Shown here: positions 8,308 to 15,503 of the stretch, piece after piece
How the letters are laid out: every line of letters begins with the position of its first letter
How positions within the stretch are numbered: position 1 is the stretch's first letter
Assembly: GCA_018985225.1 (NCBI GenBank)
Contig: JADGIF010000188.1
Location: 1 to 15,503 of the forward strand
Source: Amoeboradix gromovi
Taxonomy: Eukaryota > Sanchytriomycota > Sanchytriomycetes > Sanchytriales > Sanchytriaceae
Reading direction: 5' to 3'
DNA length: 15,503 bases
Notes under the pieces: generated by a model
The model's input: the letters and a program-made list of their open reading frames with translations, nothing else
What the model was told of the DNA's origin: nothing
Database searches by the model: none
Translations under genes and position numbers: made by a program

Positions 8308-8742
8308 TTATTCAAAATCATTTAGTCTATGCTGTTCCCTGAAACGATGGCCAATTTCACGACGAGGTATGTCGAACTCTGGAAAAGTATTTTCTGCATC
8401 AGGTTCACTATTGGCGGGTTGTTCTTCATTTTTAGGGGTTCTAGCTTGCACTCTTTTATCAGTTTCTCTTCCAGGGCTATTTCCTTTTTTGTTTCTAAAC
8501 ACAAGATGCCGAAGCCATTCTTCTGTCAAAAATCCAGAGCCCCATATTAAAGCTCTCGTACCTGAAAAGACGTCTCTCATCACTGAAAATGCAGATGCAG
8601 CATTTCTTACCTTTATCGCTGCAGGTGAGTTATATAAATCTTTTGCTCTTAACGATAATCCTTCAAAGATCGCTGGCTTAGCAACTGTATCTGCAACTGT
8701 TGGAACTGCAAATGTTAGTATCAAAAGTACTTGAAGCATCAT
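8308..8742 (-). CDS. Small secreted protein, unknown function
   Basis: The 144-residue product starts MMLQVLLILTFAVPTVAD, a good signal peptide with likely cleavage after the Val-Ala near residue 17. The mature part has a helical N-terminal half (KPAIFEGLSLRAKDLYNSP..., FSVMRDVFSG, FLTEEWLRHLVF), then a charged, disordered tail rich in Arg, Glu and Pro. No cysteines or repeats are visible in the mature chain. I recognise no family. The start ATG ATG at 8742 lies inside the 3' end of the amidase ORF on the same strand: the two overlap by 65 nt in different frames. Stop is TAA. Secretion is inferred from the leader only. Confidence 0.65.
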   Translation of the reverse strand: MMLQVLLILTFAVPTVADTVAKPAIFEGLSLRAKDLYNSPAAIKVRNAASAFSVMRDVFSGTRALIWGSGFLTEEWLRHLVFRNKKGNSPGRETDKRVQARTPKNEEQPANSEPDAENTFPEFDIPRREIGHRFREQHRLNDFE

Positions 8743-9658
8743 ATGTTAAAGGGGTCGAAGAAACAAAATGAATAAATACCTGGGGAAGTTCACGTGGATA
8801 TGGAAACTGTGTCACATTCATATGAAACAAACAGAAAGCAAAAAGGTAAGTAATAATCTCATTTATTTCACATCCTGCAATAATTGCCGTAGTTTCTTTT
8901 TCCGCAATAGCGTGTAAAACTGGACTATCTTGTAAATGCAAGACACAACTGCTTCCCGCGAATTTAGTTTTACCTTTATAATGCTCTTCAACGCCGGATC
9001 TGTTGGCTATTATGCAGTATGCATTAGATCCAAACAGTGGGTACAAACGGTGTGCCCAATAATTGACGGTGCTCATATCTTTATTATTAAGAGGACAATC
9101 TTGGTCAGGATGAAGCCATGCATTACTGCATATTATAATATTAGATTTATTAGACTTGGCGGCATTTGCGAATTCGTAGGCTTCAAAGGGGGCTTTAAAG
9201 CGGTAAGGATTCAGATCCATACAAATTGCAAAACTACAAACCAAATCAATTCCTCTAATTTTGATAGTGGTAGAAAAGAATCCTTTACCCTCTTCGCTCC
9301 ATGATTCATCAAGTTCATACAAGTGTGATTTCTGATGAACAAATTGTAATTGCCCTTCAGGACTAACCAAATACAATGAATTGTATAGTTTAGAATTCGC
9401 TAATTGAGGTGCTCCGTATGCTAGATAGCAATTAAGTTTTTTTGCATGATGTTTAGCCCATTCCAAAGACGATGTGTCTAAAGCATACGGTAAAATTTCA
9501 GATTTATTTTTGAATACATATCCAGTAAAGCACATTTCTGGCAAAACTAGAATATCAATTGAAGGCAACTTAGATATTAGACCTGAACATAAATCCAGGT
9601 TTTTTTGAATCTGCCTAGCAATCGGATTGAATTGTAAAACTCCGACTTTTAGTTTCAT
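8678..9658 (-). CDS. NTA1: Protein N-terminal amidase, Nta1-like (nitrilase superfamily)
   Basis: Nta1 removes the side-chain amide from N-terminal Asn and Gln, creating secondary destabilising residues for the Arg/N-degron pathway. The 326-residue product begins MKLKVGVLQFNP, the usual nitrilase start. The Glu-Lys-Cys triad is visible: Glu41 in LVLPEMCFTGY, Lys110 in HQKSHLY, Cys146 in AICMDLNPYRF. The ICMDLNPY-F motif is characteristic of the Nta1 group. Other landmarks are WLHPDQD, NYWAHRLYP and NRSGVE. The nitrilase core ends near CEINEI (about 265); the last 50 residues look less conserved, and the final 22 codons overlap the next gene's signal peptide. The true 3' end may be earlier through an unseen intron or alternative polyadenylation. 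ATG at 9658 is well placed. Confidence 0.88.
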   Translation of the reverse strand: MKLKVGVLQFNPIARQIQKNLDLCSGLISKLPSIDILVLPEMCFTGYVFKNKSEILPYALDTSSLEWAKHHAKKLNCYLAYGAPQLANSKLYNSLYLVSPEGQLQFVHQKSHLYELDESWSEEGKGFFSTTIKIRGIDLVCSFAICMDLNPYRFKAPFEAYEFANAAKSNKSNIIICSNAWLHPDQDCPLNNKDMSTVNYWAHRLYPLFGSNAYCIIANRSGVEEHYKGKTKFAGSSCVLHLQDSPVLHAIAEKETTAIIAGCEINEIITYLFAFCLFHMNVTQFPYPRELPQVFIHFVSSTPLTYDASSTFDTNICSSNSCRYSC

Positions 9659-9701
9659 GGGTGAAAGCTATTGAAAAGAATAAAGTAAATAAAATAAACA
9701 T

Positions 9702-9941
9702 TTAATTTGCTAATAACTCGTGGTACAGTTTTATTTCTGCAATGGCGTTGGGATGATCGTTCATAATACCTCGTATCTGCATTCGCGTCAAATCAGGGCA
9801 TAAAACTGAAGCAACAGTCAGCGGGTACACATCACAGAGTTCAACAAGCATTCTGTTTGATAGCACCTTATGCCTTAGATTTTTATGTTGCTTTTCTATA
9901 GTGATTTGAACAATTTTGGTTATCAGTTGCAGTTCTACCAT
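9702..9941 (-). CDS. Small helical protein of 79 residues, unknown
   Basis: From the ATG at 9941 (TTCATGGTAG) the product starts MVELQLITKIVQITIEKQH and ends IAEIKLYHELLAN. It is predicted to be mostly helical, with no signal peptide or membrane span. The C-terminal stretch PDLTRMQIRGIMNDHPNAIA reads like a helix-turn-helix of a small docking domain, faintly like the HRDC-type end of Rpb4/Rpc9 proteins, but I would not assign it. It ends 43 nt before the amidase start on the same strand and is divergent from the coiled-coil gene. Open frame, good start context and tight spacing support a real gene; an upstream exon is possible. Confidence 0.55.
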   Translation of the reverse strand: MVELQLITKIVQITIEKQHKNLRHKVLSNRMLVELCDVYPLTVASVLCPDLTRMQIRGIMNDHPNAIAEIKLYHELLAN

Positions 9942-10353
9942 GAATTGAAGGAACACTATGACCTATTTAAACGGTGAAAATAGTCATTCTTTTGTATATG
10001 ATGCAATGGTTTTTCACATGACATCAAGTGATTTGTAAAACCATGACTCCTTATATTGATTATCCAATGTGATATTTAGGACTGAAAGGTGCGCTATTGA
10101 AATCACAAATATTCAAACAGATTTATTAAACAGTATTAGCATCGCTTGAAATCGTAAGCTCTCTCAAAGCAAAATGACTAATATTATGCCATTGTAATTC
10201 TTATACACTTGCCAAAAGTCTAATTCCTCAACTGTACTTCACTTCTAAACTGCTATACGTCATTTGGTATGAAATGACATGTCACAGCTCTTTAATGTTA
10301 CCAAGTAATCTAAAACCAAGCTACTCAATTTCCTAAAGCACTCGGAGTCAAAC
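9942..10353. promoter_or_regulatory. Bidirectional promoter region between two divergent genes
   Basis: About 412 bp separate the divergent starts at 9941 and 10354, with no ORF. A perfect 10-bp palindrome, TGACATGTCA, lies at 10275-10284, and a related CATGACATCA lies at about 10017-10026. These could be factor sites, but no factor can be named. The rest is AT-rich without clear elements. Confidence 0.4.
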
Positions 10354-11055
10354 ATGGGACTAAATGATGAAATAATCAGAGATTTATCACCTAAAGAGAT
10401 AGAACACATTAAAAAAAGGGTTTCGAAGTCAAAAAATTACCCTGTTGAATTTTCTATTGAGGAAAGTCAAGAGCTCAACGATATGATACAAAAGATATCA
10501 ACGAAGCAATTTGGGGCAGCTAAAAGGTTAAGCACAAAAGGAAAGAAGCTGAAAACGAGAAAAGCTTTAATGGAAATAATAATGTTTTTAGAGGATGAAC
10601 TGGAAGATGAAAATCAAAATCAGGTATACGAACTAGAAGAAACTCTTAATGAAATGAAGCAGCGAATAAAAGAGCTTGAAGAAAAAGAAGCTAATGGAAA
10701 GGAAAAATGCGAAGAGGGAGTCAACGAAGCAAAGGAAAAGTTGTCACAGCTTGAAGTTGAGAATAGGGGTTTGCGGATGTATGTGGAGAAACTAGAAGCT
10801 AAAAACAGTGAATTGAAGATGCATTACATAAATTCTTCAAGTTCTATAGATCGAACTGGATCGGCTTCAGCTCAGTTTCTTCAAATTAATGATATTGAAG
10901 GATTAGACCAACGGTTAACAGATATTGATCTAAAAAACGAATCTGTGGCTTTAGCTGTGGAAAAAATCGAAAAGCATCTTCAGAATGCTTTTCAAAATTA
11001 TGTTCAAAGCTTTTCACCGGAATTGGAAATGTTGGACTTTAAGGATGAAGAATAA
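10354..11055 (+). CDS. Coiled-coil protein, unknown function
   Basis: The 233-residue product starts MGLNDEIIRDLSPKEIEH at an ATG preceded by CAAAC. A basic patch (KRLSTKGKKLKTRK, about 57-70) is followed by a long acidic/basic coiled coil at about 72-157 with heptad leucines (ELEETLNEMKQRIKELEE, LEVENRGLRMYVEKLEAKNSEL). A Ser-rich break at 160-172 (SSSSIDRTGSAS) separates a second helical segment (about 178-225), and the tail DFKDEE is acidic. There is no signal peptide or membrane span. Gly2 is not in a good myristoylation context (Glu at position 6). The architecture suits a structural or tethering protein, for example at a spindle pole, kinetochore or vesicle, but nothing identifies it. 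AATAAA overlaps the stop codon. Confidence 0.75.
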   Translation: MGLNDEIIRDLSPKEIEHIKKRVSKSKNYPVEFSIEESQELNDMIQKISTKQFGAAKRLSTKGKKLKTRKALMEIIMFLEDELEDENQNQVYELEETLNEMKQRIKELEEKEANGKEKCEEGVNEAKEKLSQLEVENRGLRMYVEKLEAKNSELKMHYINSSSSIDRTGSASAQFLQINDIEGLDQRLTDIDLKNESVALAVEKIEKHLQNAFQNYVQSFSPELEMLDFKDEE

Positions 11056-11056
11056 A
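11051..11056 (+). terminator. Poly(A) signal AATAAA overlapping a stop codon
   Basis: GAATAAATT contains the TAA stop of the coiled-coil gene inside an exact AATAAA, showing how little 3' UTR this genome may use. Confidence 0.4.
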
Positions 11057-11428
11057 TTATTTCAAAACAAGCTTTTTGCTCATGCTATAAATGTGAAAGC
11101 CCATATTAGACTATTCAAAACACAAATCCAATGCTAATAAACATAAACTTTGTAGTTGAAACGTGACTGTAAAAGATGGCTCATACGAGACTGTTCAATA
11201 ACAGCAGACCCCTGCTGTATTCAAAACTTTATAACATAGAGGAGTGCGAAGTGTGGCGATGCAGTAAGTCGGCTTTCCAATTGTCTTCATCACGCAGACA
11301 GTAATTATATATTCTAGATGTAAGTCTATTAAAGACCCATAAGATGGATTGCGGACCATAGTTCGGCCATTTCCACAAATTTGTCGTTCAAGAAATTGAA
11401 TAAAATGTAAGTTAAAACGAAAATAGCA
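11057..11428. other. 370 bp intergenic stretch upstream of tRNA-Lys
   Basis: No open frame and no recognised RNA gene. It holds the 3' flank of the coiled-coil gene and the 5' flank of the tRNA. Confidence 0.5.
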
Positions 11429-11502
11429 GCCCTCGTAGCTCAGTTTGGTAGAGCGTCCGACTTTTAATCGGAAGGTCTGGGGATCGAGACCCCACGAGGG
11501 CG
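11429..11502 (+). tRNA. tRNA-Lys (anticodon TTT), no intron, unusual A54
   Basis: A complete cloverleaf: acceptor GCCCTCG/CGAGGGC (7 bp, perfect), TA, D stem GCTC/GAGC with loop AGTTTGGTA, G26, anticodon stem TCCGA/TCGGA with loop CTTTTAA (anticodon at 11463-11465), variable AGGTC, and T stem TGGGG/CCCCA. Discriminator is G at 11502. The T loop is ATCGAGA: position 54 is A instead of the near-universal T, a state usual for eukaryotic initiator tRNA and rare in elongators. The internal B box is correspondingly off consensus. No CCA is encoded. Confidence 0.95.
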
Positions 11503-11509
11503 TACGAAG

Positions 11510-11514
11510 TTTTT
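11510..11514 (+). terminator. RNA polymerase III terminator (T5)
   Basis: Five consecutive T residues eight bases after the tRNA discriminator, the standard Pol III stop signal. Confidence 0.75.
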
Positions 11515-11543
11515 AGCCAAATTTTGTCAAGTATTAACAGTTT

Positions 11544-11549
11544 TTTATT
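11544..11549 (-). terminator. Poly(A) signal AATAAA of the SWEET gene
   Basis: Minus-strand AATAAA five bases after the TGA stop at 11554-11556. Confidence 0.45.
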
Positions 11550-11553
11550 TAAA

Positions 11554-12225
11554 TCAGACAATTGAATAAGGACCTTTAGCAATCAGTCGATCAGCAGAGA
11601 GTGGTTCTGCATGCAGCGCCTCCTCTTTTTCGTTGCGATACATAAAATAAACAGCCAGCTGTATTGTAGCCATGATAATACCAAGCCCATTAGAAACATA
11701 TTGATAAGGGTCTTTAATCATCAACCCATATGCAGTCCATAGCATTCCGTTTAGTAGCGACATGATGCTTAAAGAGAGATTGAGACCTTTTGAGCTCTTT
11801 GTTTTAAATATATGAAATAGCAAGCTCAGAGGACTGGAATACATGCCTATCAACATAACCTGGCATGAAATACCTACAGCATCTTGGTTTTGAAAGAGGA
11901 ATCCAAAGCTACTTGTTGTAAATAAAAATAGAATTCCAGCCATTAAAATTCTAATTAATCTCTGAGTGAATGCTAGCTTAAACGAAACAGCAACAAAATA
12001 AGAACCCAAGACTAAACCAACTCCATTTGGAAGCAGAACGAATATATTCCTCGTGTATAACCCATATAACCACCAACTTATACAATTTAAAAACATCACC
12101 ACTAATGGAATAGGATTAGTGAGCATTTCGTTTGAGTTAAGAGACTGGGCAACGCTATTATATGGAGAAGCATTCAGCATAGTGGCTATAATAACACCTA
12201 AAATGGGTACGATTACGTCAGACAT
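11554..12225 (-). CDS. SWEET sugar transporter (MtN3/saliva family)
   Basis: SWEETs are seven-helix membrane uniporters that let mono- or disaccharides down their gradient. The 223-residue product has the two triple-helix MtN3 repeats. Repeat 1 (about 5-85) shows ASPYNSV, FLNCISWWLYG and LLPNGVGLVLGSYF. Repeat 2 (about 123-197) shows YSSPLSLLFHIFKTKS, LLNGMLWTAYG and VSNGLGIIMATIQL. The Asn and Trp residues lining the pocket are present in both. A short polar C-terminus follows. I chose the ATG at 12225, which fits the family N-terminus; the frame stays open upstream to about 12366, with another ATG at 12336 that would add 37 residues. The family is known from chytrid and anaerobic gut fungi and generally absent from Dikarya, which informs the placement of the organism. 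Confidence 0.93.
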   Translation of the reverse strand: MSDVIVPILGVIIATMLNASPYNSVAQSLNSNEMLTNPIPLVVMFLNCISWWLYGLYTRNIFVLLPNGVGLVLGSYFVAVSFKLAFTQRLIRILMAGILFLFTTSSFGFLFQNQDAVGISCQVMLIGMYSSPLSLLFHIFKTKSSKGLNLSLSIMSLLNGMLWTAYGLMIKDPYQYVSNGLGIIMATIQLAVYFMYRNEKEEALHAEPLSADRLIAKGPYSIV

Positions 12226-12856
12226 TAATGAGGTTTCAAGTTGTTTTACCGGAAATTTGGCGTTACCTGAAAAACTTTGACGAATCAGCGGGAATAACGG
12301 ATAATTACCAGTATGTTCTACTAAGATTATTATCATATGGGATCTAATTTCAGAAAACGTCCCCAACTCCCATAATATGCCTTTAAGCCTTTTTCAATAT
12401 GAATAATGCACTGGCATTGTCTCTTTCGTGATAGCTTGGTTTATTAGCACTTGAGTATATGTTGCAACTTCTCAACCGATAATCATTTTCACGTCTGTAT
12501 GTAGAACGTGATGAAATAAAAACTCCTGGAATCCTTCCCAATTATTGTGCGAGAAACCGCAATCACAAATTCACCCTTTGTGGATCTCCTAAGGTTGTCT
12601 TGAAGAGCAATTGATTCAAACTAAGTAGACACCATTCCTTGTGCAAGGCTTTTTTATATAAACAATGATTTATTTAGTGGTATTGCTGTGCTCGAAAAAG
12701 TTGAGCTCAAATTGTGCATAAGATAATAATCGGGAATATCATTTCACAAATGAAGAAAGACTAATCTTGTAGATAAAAAATGCTGGCGAAACTACTTTTT
12801 CTGATCTTTAGGCAATTAAATATTGGTTACCTTAGCAAAACTTTAACAAACTTGTT
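12226..12856. other. About 630 bp between the SWEET start and the end of the right-hand locus
   Basis: The first 140 bp are in-frame 5' extension or leader of SWEET. From 12367 to 12856 I see no protein, RNA or repeat; it should contain the SWEET promoter and the 3' end of the locus to the right. Confidence 0.5.
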
Positions 12857-13824
12857 TTACAATGGAAGCCTCATCCGCTCTACACTGTGCATAGCTTGCT
12901 TAAGTCTTTCTTTCTTTGATTTTACATACTCATCGTGTTCAAAATGCAATGTGCTTCTGTATGGAACAATGCTTGGGAAGTGTGTGGCAATATCTGATTT
13001 TGTAAACACATTGAAGGAGGCAAGAACGTGTGCAGCATTTTCCCGCATTTCGGCTTTATCGTTTGACAAATACTTAATTAGCACATCAAGCGTCATCATG
13101 CTAAGTGCGCTACATTGTAAAATATTGTCTAATATCTGTAAATCTGTTAGCTCTTCCTCTGGTCTTTGGTTTTCTGCAGGTGTTCCAGGCGTCTTGGATT
13201 TTAATGTTTTGTCTTACTTTAAGTCGGAAAGTGATTTTGCAACTTTGGGCTTTTCTTTGTTAGGGGTAAGAGAGGATTTAAACTCCTCGCTTTCCACCTT
13301 GTTAGCTGGGGATTGACCAGTTGATAAAACAGTTTTGCAACTCTCATCATCTGTAGACGGTTCAGTGGCTAAATAGCTACACACTCGTCATTTGGATTTA
13401 CTGTAATTTCTAGAGTGGGAACGGGTACTGTTAGGCTACTTCTTCTGGAGTACGAGAGATATCTATCTAGAATAACAAAAGCATATAGTTTGTCAGCAGG
13501 CTTTATTGCTAAAGAAACGTCTGGTGTATCTATACTTTCAGAACTGCACAAAGGCGAGTTGACTGTTTCGATTTTAATTCCAGTTAGGTTATCAAGATGG
13601 CTTCTGATAGCATTTTGAAACTCATCACACCTGGTAGTTTGTGGGTCTTCTGCTACTTCTGAGATTGAAATGCTATCTAATGCAGTAGTGGTCAATGATA
13701 TCTTCCGCAAGTGGTATTCTTCTTGTCGTCTGTCAAGAATTTCAGGCTTTTATTTTCTGTTTTCTGTGGCAAAATCGAGATGTCAAATACGATTGGAAGC
13801 TCAGCGTTTAACTTTTGAAGAAAA
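12857..13824 (-). pseudogene. C-terminal half of the fragmented right-hand locus: linker plus helical domain
   Basis: Several minus-strand frames follow one another without gaps. First, FLQKLNAELPIVFD continues the propeller half in a frame entered at an A5 run (13829-13833). A change at an A4 run (13748-13751) leads to RRQEEYHLRKISLTTTALDS and a Ser/Thr-rich linker. A change at a T3 run (13371-13373) leads to LATEPSTDDES and a Lys/Ser-rich stretch, which hits an in-frame TAA at 13214-13216. The same frame then continues TPGTPAENQRPEEEL into a helical domain (LTDLQILDNILQ, MMTLDVLIKYLSNDKAEMRE) like one or two HEAT-type repeats, ending RLPL-TAA at 12857. I recognise no family. The clean coding character between breaks suggests either recent decay or uncorrected indels. 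It may instead be a separate gene from the propeller half. Confidence 0.5.
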
Positions 13825-15290
13825 TCAATTTTTATAAACTAAGATATATTTTCCAAGTGCAATCAAGATGCCTGCTGAACTCATAGTAATCATGTTTACA
13901 TCAATCAATAAATCTATTACAGTTTCATAACTTCTATCCGACGAATAAAACACCAGATCATTTAATTGCTTTATTAAAATTCCCTCGTTGGTAGCAAACA
14001 TTGAGCTTCCGTCAATGCTGGTCAGTTTGGTAAATGCCTTGTTATAAACAACTATGTAGTTGTCATTCTGAATTATTACCTCCGATCCAGCAAACAATAT
14101 CGCAATACTTGAGAAGCCTGTTGTTTTGAAATCACTGTGTATGGTTTTTTCAACTATGGAGTATAGGACATCGCCCTTTTACAAATTACTTATTGGCAAT
14201 TTATAGTTGTGGAACAATTTTAACTTTCCATCAGTTTCATCAAACTCATGGATTTCTCCTGTGCCTGTACCAAAATAAATCTTTTTATTTGATATGTTGG
14301 ACATGCATGTGTAGCGACTATCGGATTCAATAATTTTATTAAGAAAACACGGATTTCTATTGCAATTATAAAGTAGTATTTACCATTCAAGTATAAGAGA
14401 AAAAGCGATTTCAAACTACATTCAAGATACGTTTTGTTGTACTTTAAAGGCGGAATGATGACAAATAATGTCTGGTATGTCAATGGACATTTGCAGCTTA
14501 TGCAATGATCTTGTGTTTTTACAAATAACCTCTCCATTGTACTATTTTTGTAAAGCAAAAGACACTCTATGTTATCGAATACCTGATCGACTAGTTTGAA
14601 ACTCCATTGAAATTCCACTTTGGATACCGTTTTGTCATTCACAAGGTAGAATCCATCGGATTTCATGTTGTAAATATCAAATTCGGGATCACAATTTGGG
14701 AGAAGAGGTGACCTTGCAAGTTGTAAACCTTGACTGAATCATAAAAAAGAATCATTATGAAGCCATGCGATGAAATCCATTCAACTACTGGTTCATTCAT
14801 GAAGAAAGTAGTTTGAAGTTGATTCCTTCTTAGTAATAAAACTGTGTTTGTACAATCCAAAACAACGTAAATATCATCTACTATTAATATTTTCACAAGG
14901 TCCTGCTCATTGGTATACAATAGTTTGGAACCATAAAACTTGTTACCTCGCAAATAAAACATTTCCTTATCAACAGCCACATCTTCGACATTCTCAATTA
15001 AAACGTGACCATTTATTGTAGCGATTTGACTCAATTCATTAATTACCAACCACTGCTCATACCAAAATACCTTTTTGATTTTATAATTATATTTCTTATT
15101 TTTGTAAAAAAACTGATTTAAATTGAACTAATATGGAGTCTAGAAACCAAATTCTTGTTATTTTATCGGTGTATTCTATTCCATTCAATACATTCTTGAA
15201 AGCAACATGATGCTCATCATATATTGCATTTGCTTTGCTTGGTAGTTGAACTGCAGCTGTTCTGAGTTTTATTCCTTGAAATTTTTGCAT
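13825..15290 (-). pseudogene. N-terminal half of the fragmented right-hand locus: WD40-like beta-propeller protein
   Basis: The ATG at 15290 opens MQKFQGIKLRTAAVQLPSK. After 59 codons a 19-nt intron (15095-15113) joins VQFKS to KYNYKIKKVFWYEQWLV. Propeller-type strands follow: HGFIMILFYDSVKVYNLQGH, NISNKKIYFGTGTGEIHEFD, GILIALGKYILVYK. The frame must change by one base near 14695-14700 (AAA or CCC run) and again at a T3 run near 14370-14372; no GT-AG pair with a suitable length repairs either. A TAA at 14179-14181 sits in frame, with good coding sequence on both sides (LPISNL, then KGDVLYSIVEKT). The domain order, propeller then linker then helices, recalls large scaffold proteins (vesicle tethering, nucleoporin-like or replication adaptors), but no family can be named. 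Either a recent pseudogene or an indel-damaged sequence. Confidence 0.55.
15095..15113 (-). other. 19-nt spliceosomal intron in the beta-propeller locus
   Basis: On the minus strand GTTTTTTTACAAAAATAAG, phase 0, between TCA and AAA. Retained, the frame ends in TAA; removed, a long open frame of propeller character continues. Same length and end bases as the septin and eEF2 introns, though no conserved motif spans this junction. Confidence 0.75.
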
Positions 15291-15353
15291 AATTGGTAGT
15301 TTAAAAGAACTTGTGAAAGTTCAACTCTCGAAACTTAGTTTGCATGTATTGCT

Positions 15354-15436
15354 GGGACATGCTCTGTAAAAAGCAGACTTTGGGTAAAAAGCGAGTGACG
15401 AGATTTACCCAGTTGAAATTTTCACAGCAGTGTCCC
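15354..15436. repeat. Imperfect 83-bp palindrome upstream of the beta-propeller locus
   Basis: The inner stem TGGGTAAA (15381-15388) pairs with TTTACCCA (15404-15411), and the outer stem GGGACA (15354-15359 region) with TGTCCC (15431-15436). Between them, pieces TGCT..TGT..AAAA match the complement of ACAGCA and TTTTC with small gaps. It could form a long hairpin in RNA or a cruciform in DNA. It lies 64 bp upstream of the start at 15290. Confidence 0.5.
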
Positions 15437-15503
15437 ATATTTCTTCACCTAGGCAATAGGCGAAACTACTTTATCAGTGATCCTTTGTTGCCAACCTGGT
15501 CTC

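Noticed and set aside
8369-8734. Plus-strand ORF of about 121 codons
   Set aside because: Antisense to the secreted-protein gene, whose signal peptide and start context are better; the composition is shadow-like.
10354-10380. N-myristoylation of the coiled-coil protein (starts MGLNDE)
   Set aside because: Position 6 is Glu where the motif wants a small or Ser/Thr residue.
12780-13316. Plus-strand ORF of 178 codons
   Set aside because: It lies opposite the minus-strand helical domain, is Ser/Leu/Phe-rich as expected of an antisense shadow, and has no recognisable motif.
14357-14383. 27-nt GT...TAG candidate intron in the propeller locus
   Set aside because: Its length is 0 modulo 3, so it does not repair the frame change, and in the frame that follows it would create TGA at the junction.
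12857-15290. Programmed frameshifting or stop-codon reassignment as in some ciliates
   Set aside because: TAA, TAG and TGA all act as normal stops in conserved genes here, the breaks are mixed in direction, and the gene content is fungal.
1-15503. CRISPR array, insertion sequence, bacterial operon or plasmid feature
   Set aside because: No spaced direct repeats, no transposase, and the gene content and introns are eukaryotic.

Overview
The window looks like compact, AT-rich nuclear DNA of a eukaryote, most likely an early-diverging (non-Dikarya) fungus. Evidence for a fungus: a CDC3-group septin, a Kre9/Knh1-like GPI-anchored wall protein and an Nta1-type N-terminal amidase. A SWEET sugar transporter, a family known from chytrid-grade fungi and generally absent from Dikarya, argues for an early branch. 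The species cannot be named from sequence alone. Genes are packed closely: convergent pairs end about 75 to 160 bp apart, tandem genes lie 44 bp apart or overlap, and several poly(A) signals touch the stop codon.

The most striking feature is intron size. Three genes (septin, elongation factor 2, and a fragmented beta-propeller gene) each need removal of exactly 19 nt with GT...AG ends to restore their reading frame. In the septin and EF2 the spliced protein matches the conserved family sequence across the junction. Nineteen nucleotides is near the lower limit known for spliceosomal introns.

Layout: a partial unknown gene (minus) at the left edge; a hexapeptide sugar O-acetyltransferase (plus); the septin (minus); a 1.4 kb gene-poor stretch with a decayed GIY-YIG-like retroelement fragment; a small single-span membrane protein (plus); eEF2 (plus); then a minus-strand cluster of a Kre9-like GPI protein, a frameshifted LYR-like ORF, a small secreted protein, the Nta1-like amidase and a 79-residue unknown. 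A roughly 410 bp bidirectional promoter follows, then a coiled-coil protein (plus), tRNA-Lys(UUU) with an unusual A54, and the SWEET transporter (minus). The right end holds a minus-strand locus, beta-propeller then low-complexity linker then helical C-terminus, broken by several one-base frame changes, each at a homopolymer, and two in-frame TAA codons. An 80 bp imperfect palindrome lies just upstream of it.

Functional themes are housekeeping (translation elongation, tRNA, cytoskeleton, N-degron) and cell surface or sugar handling (GPI protein, secreted protein, SWEET, acetyltransferase). There is no sign of an operon or a coherent accessory system. The novelty here lies in gene structure (ultrashort introns, homopolymer frame breaks), not in a new gene cluster.
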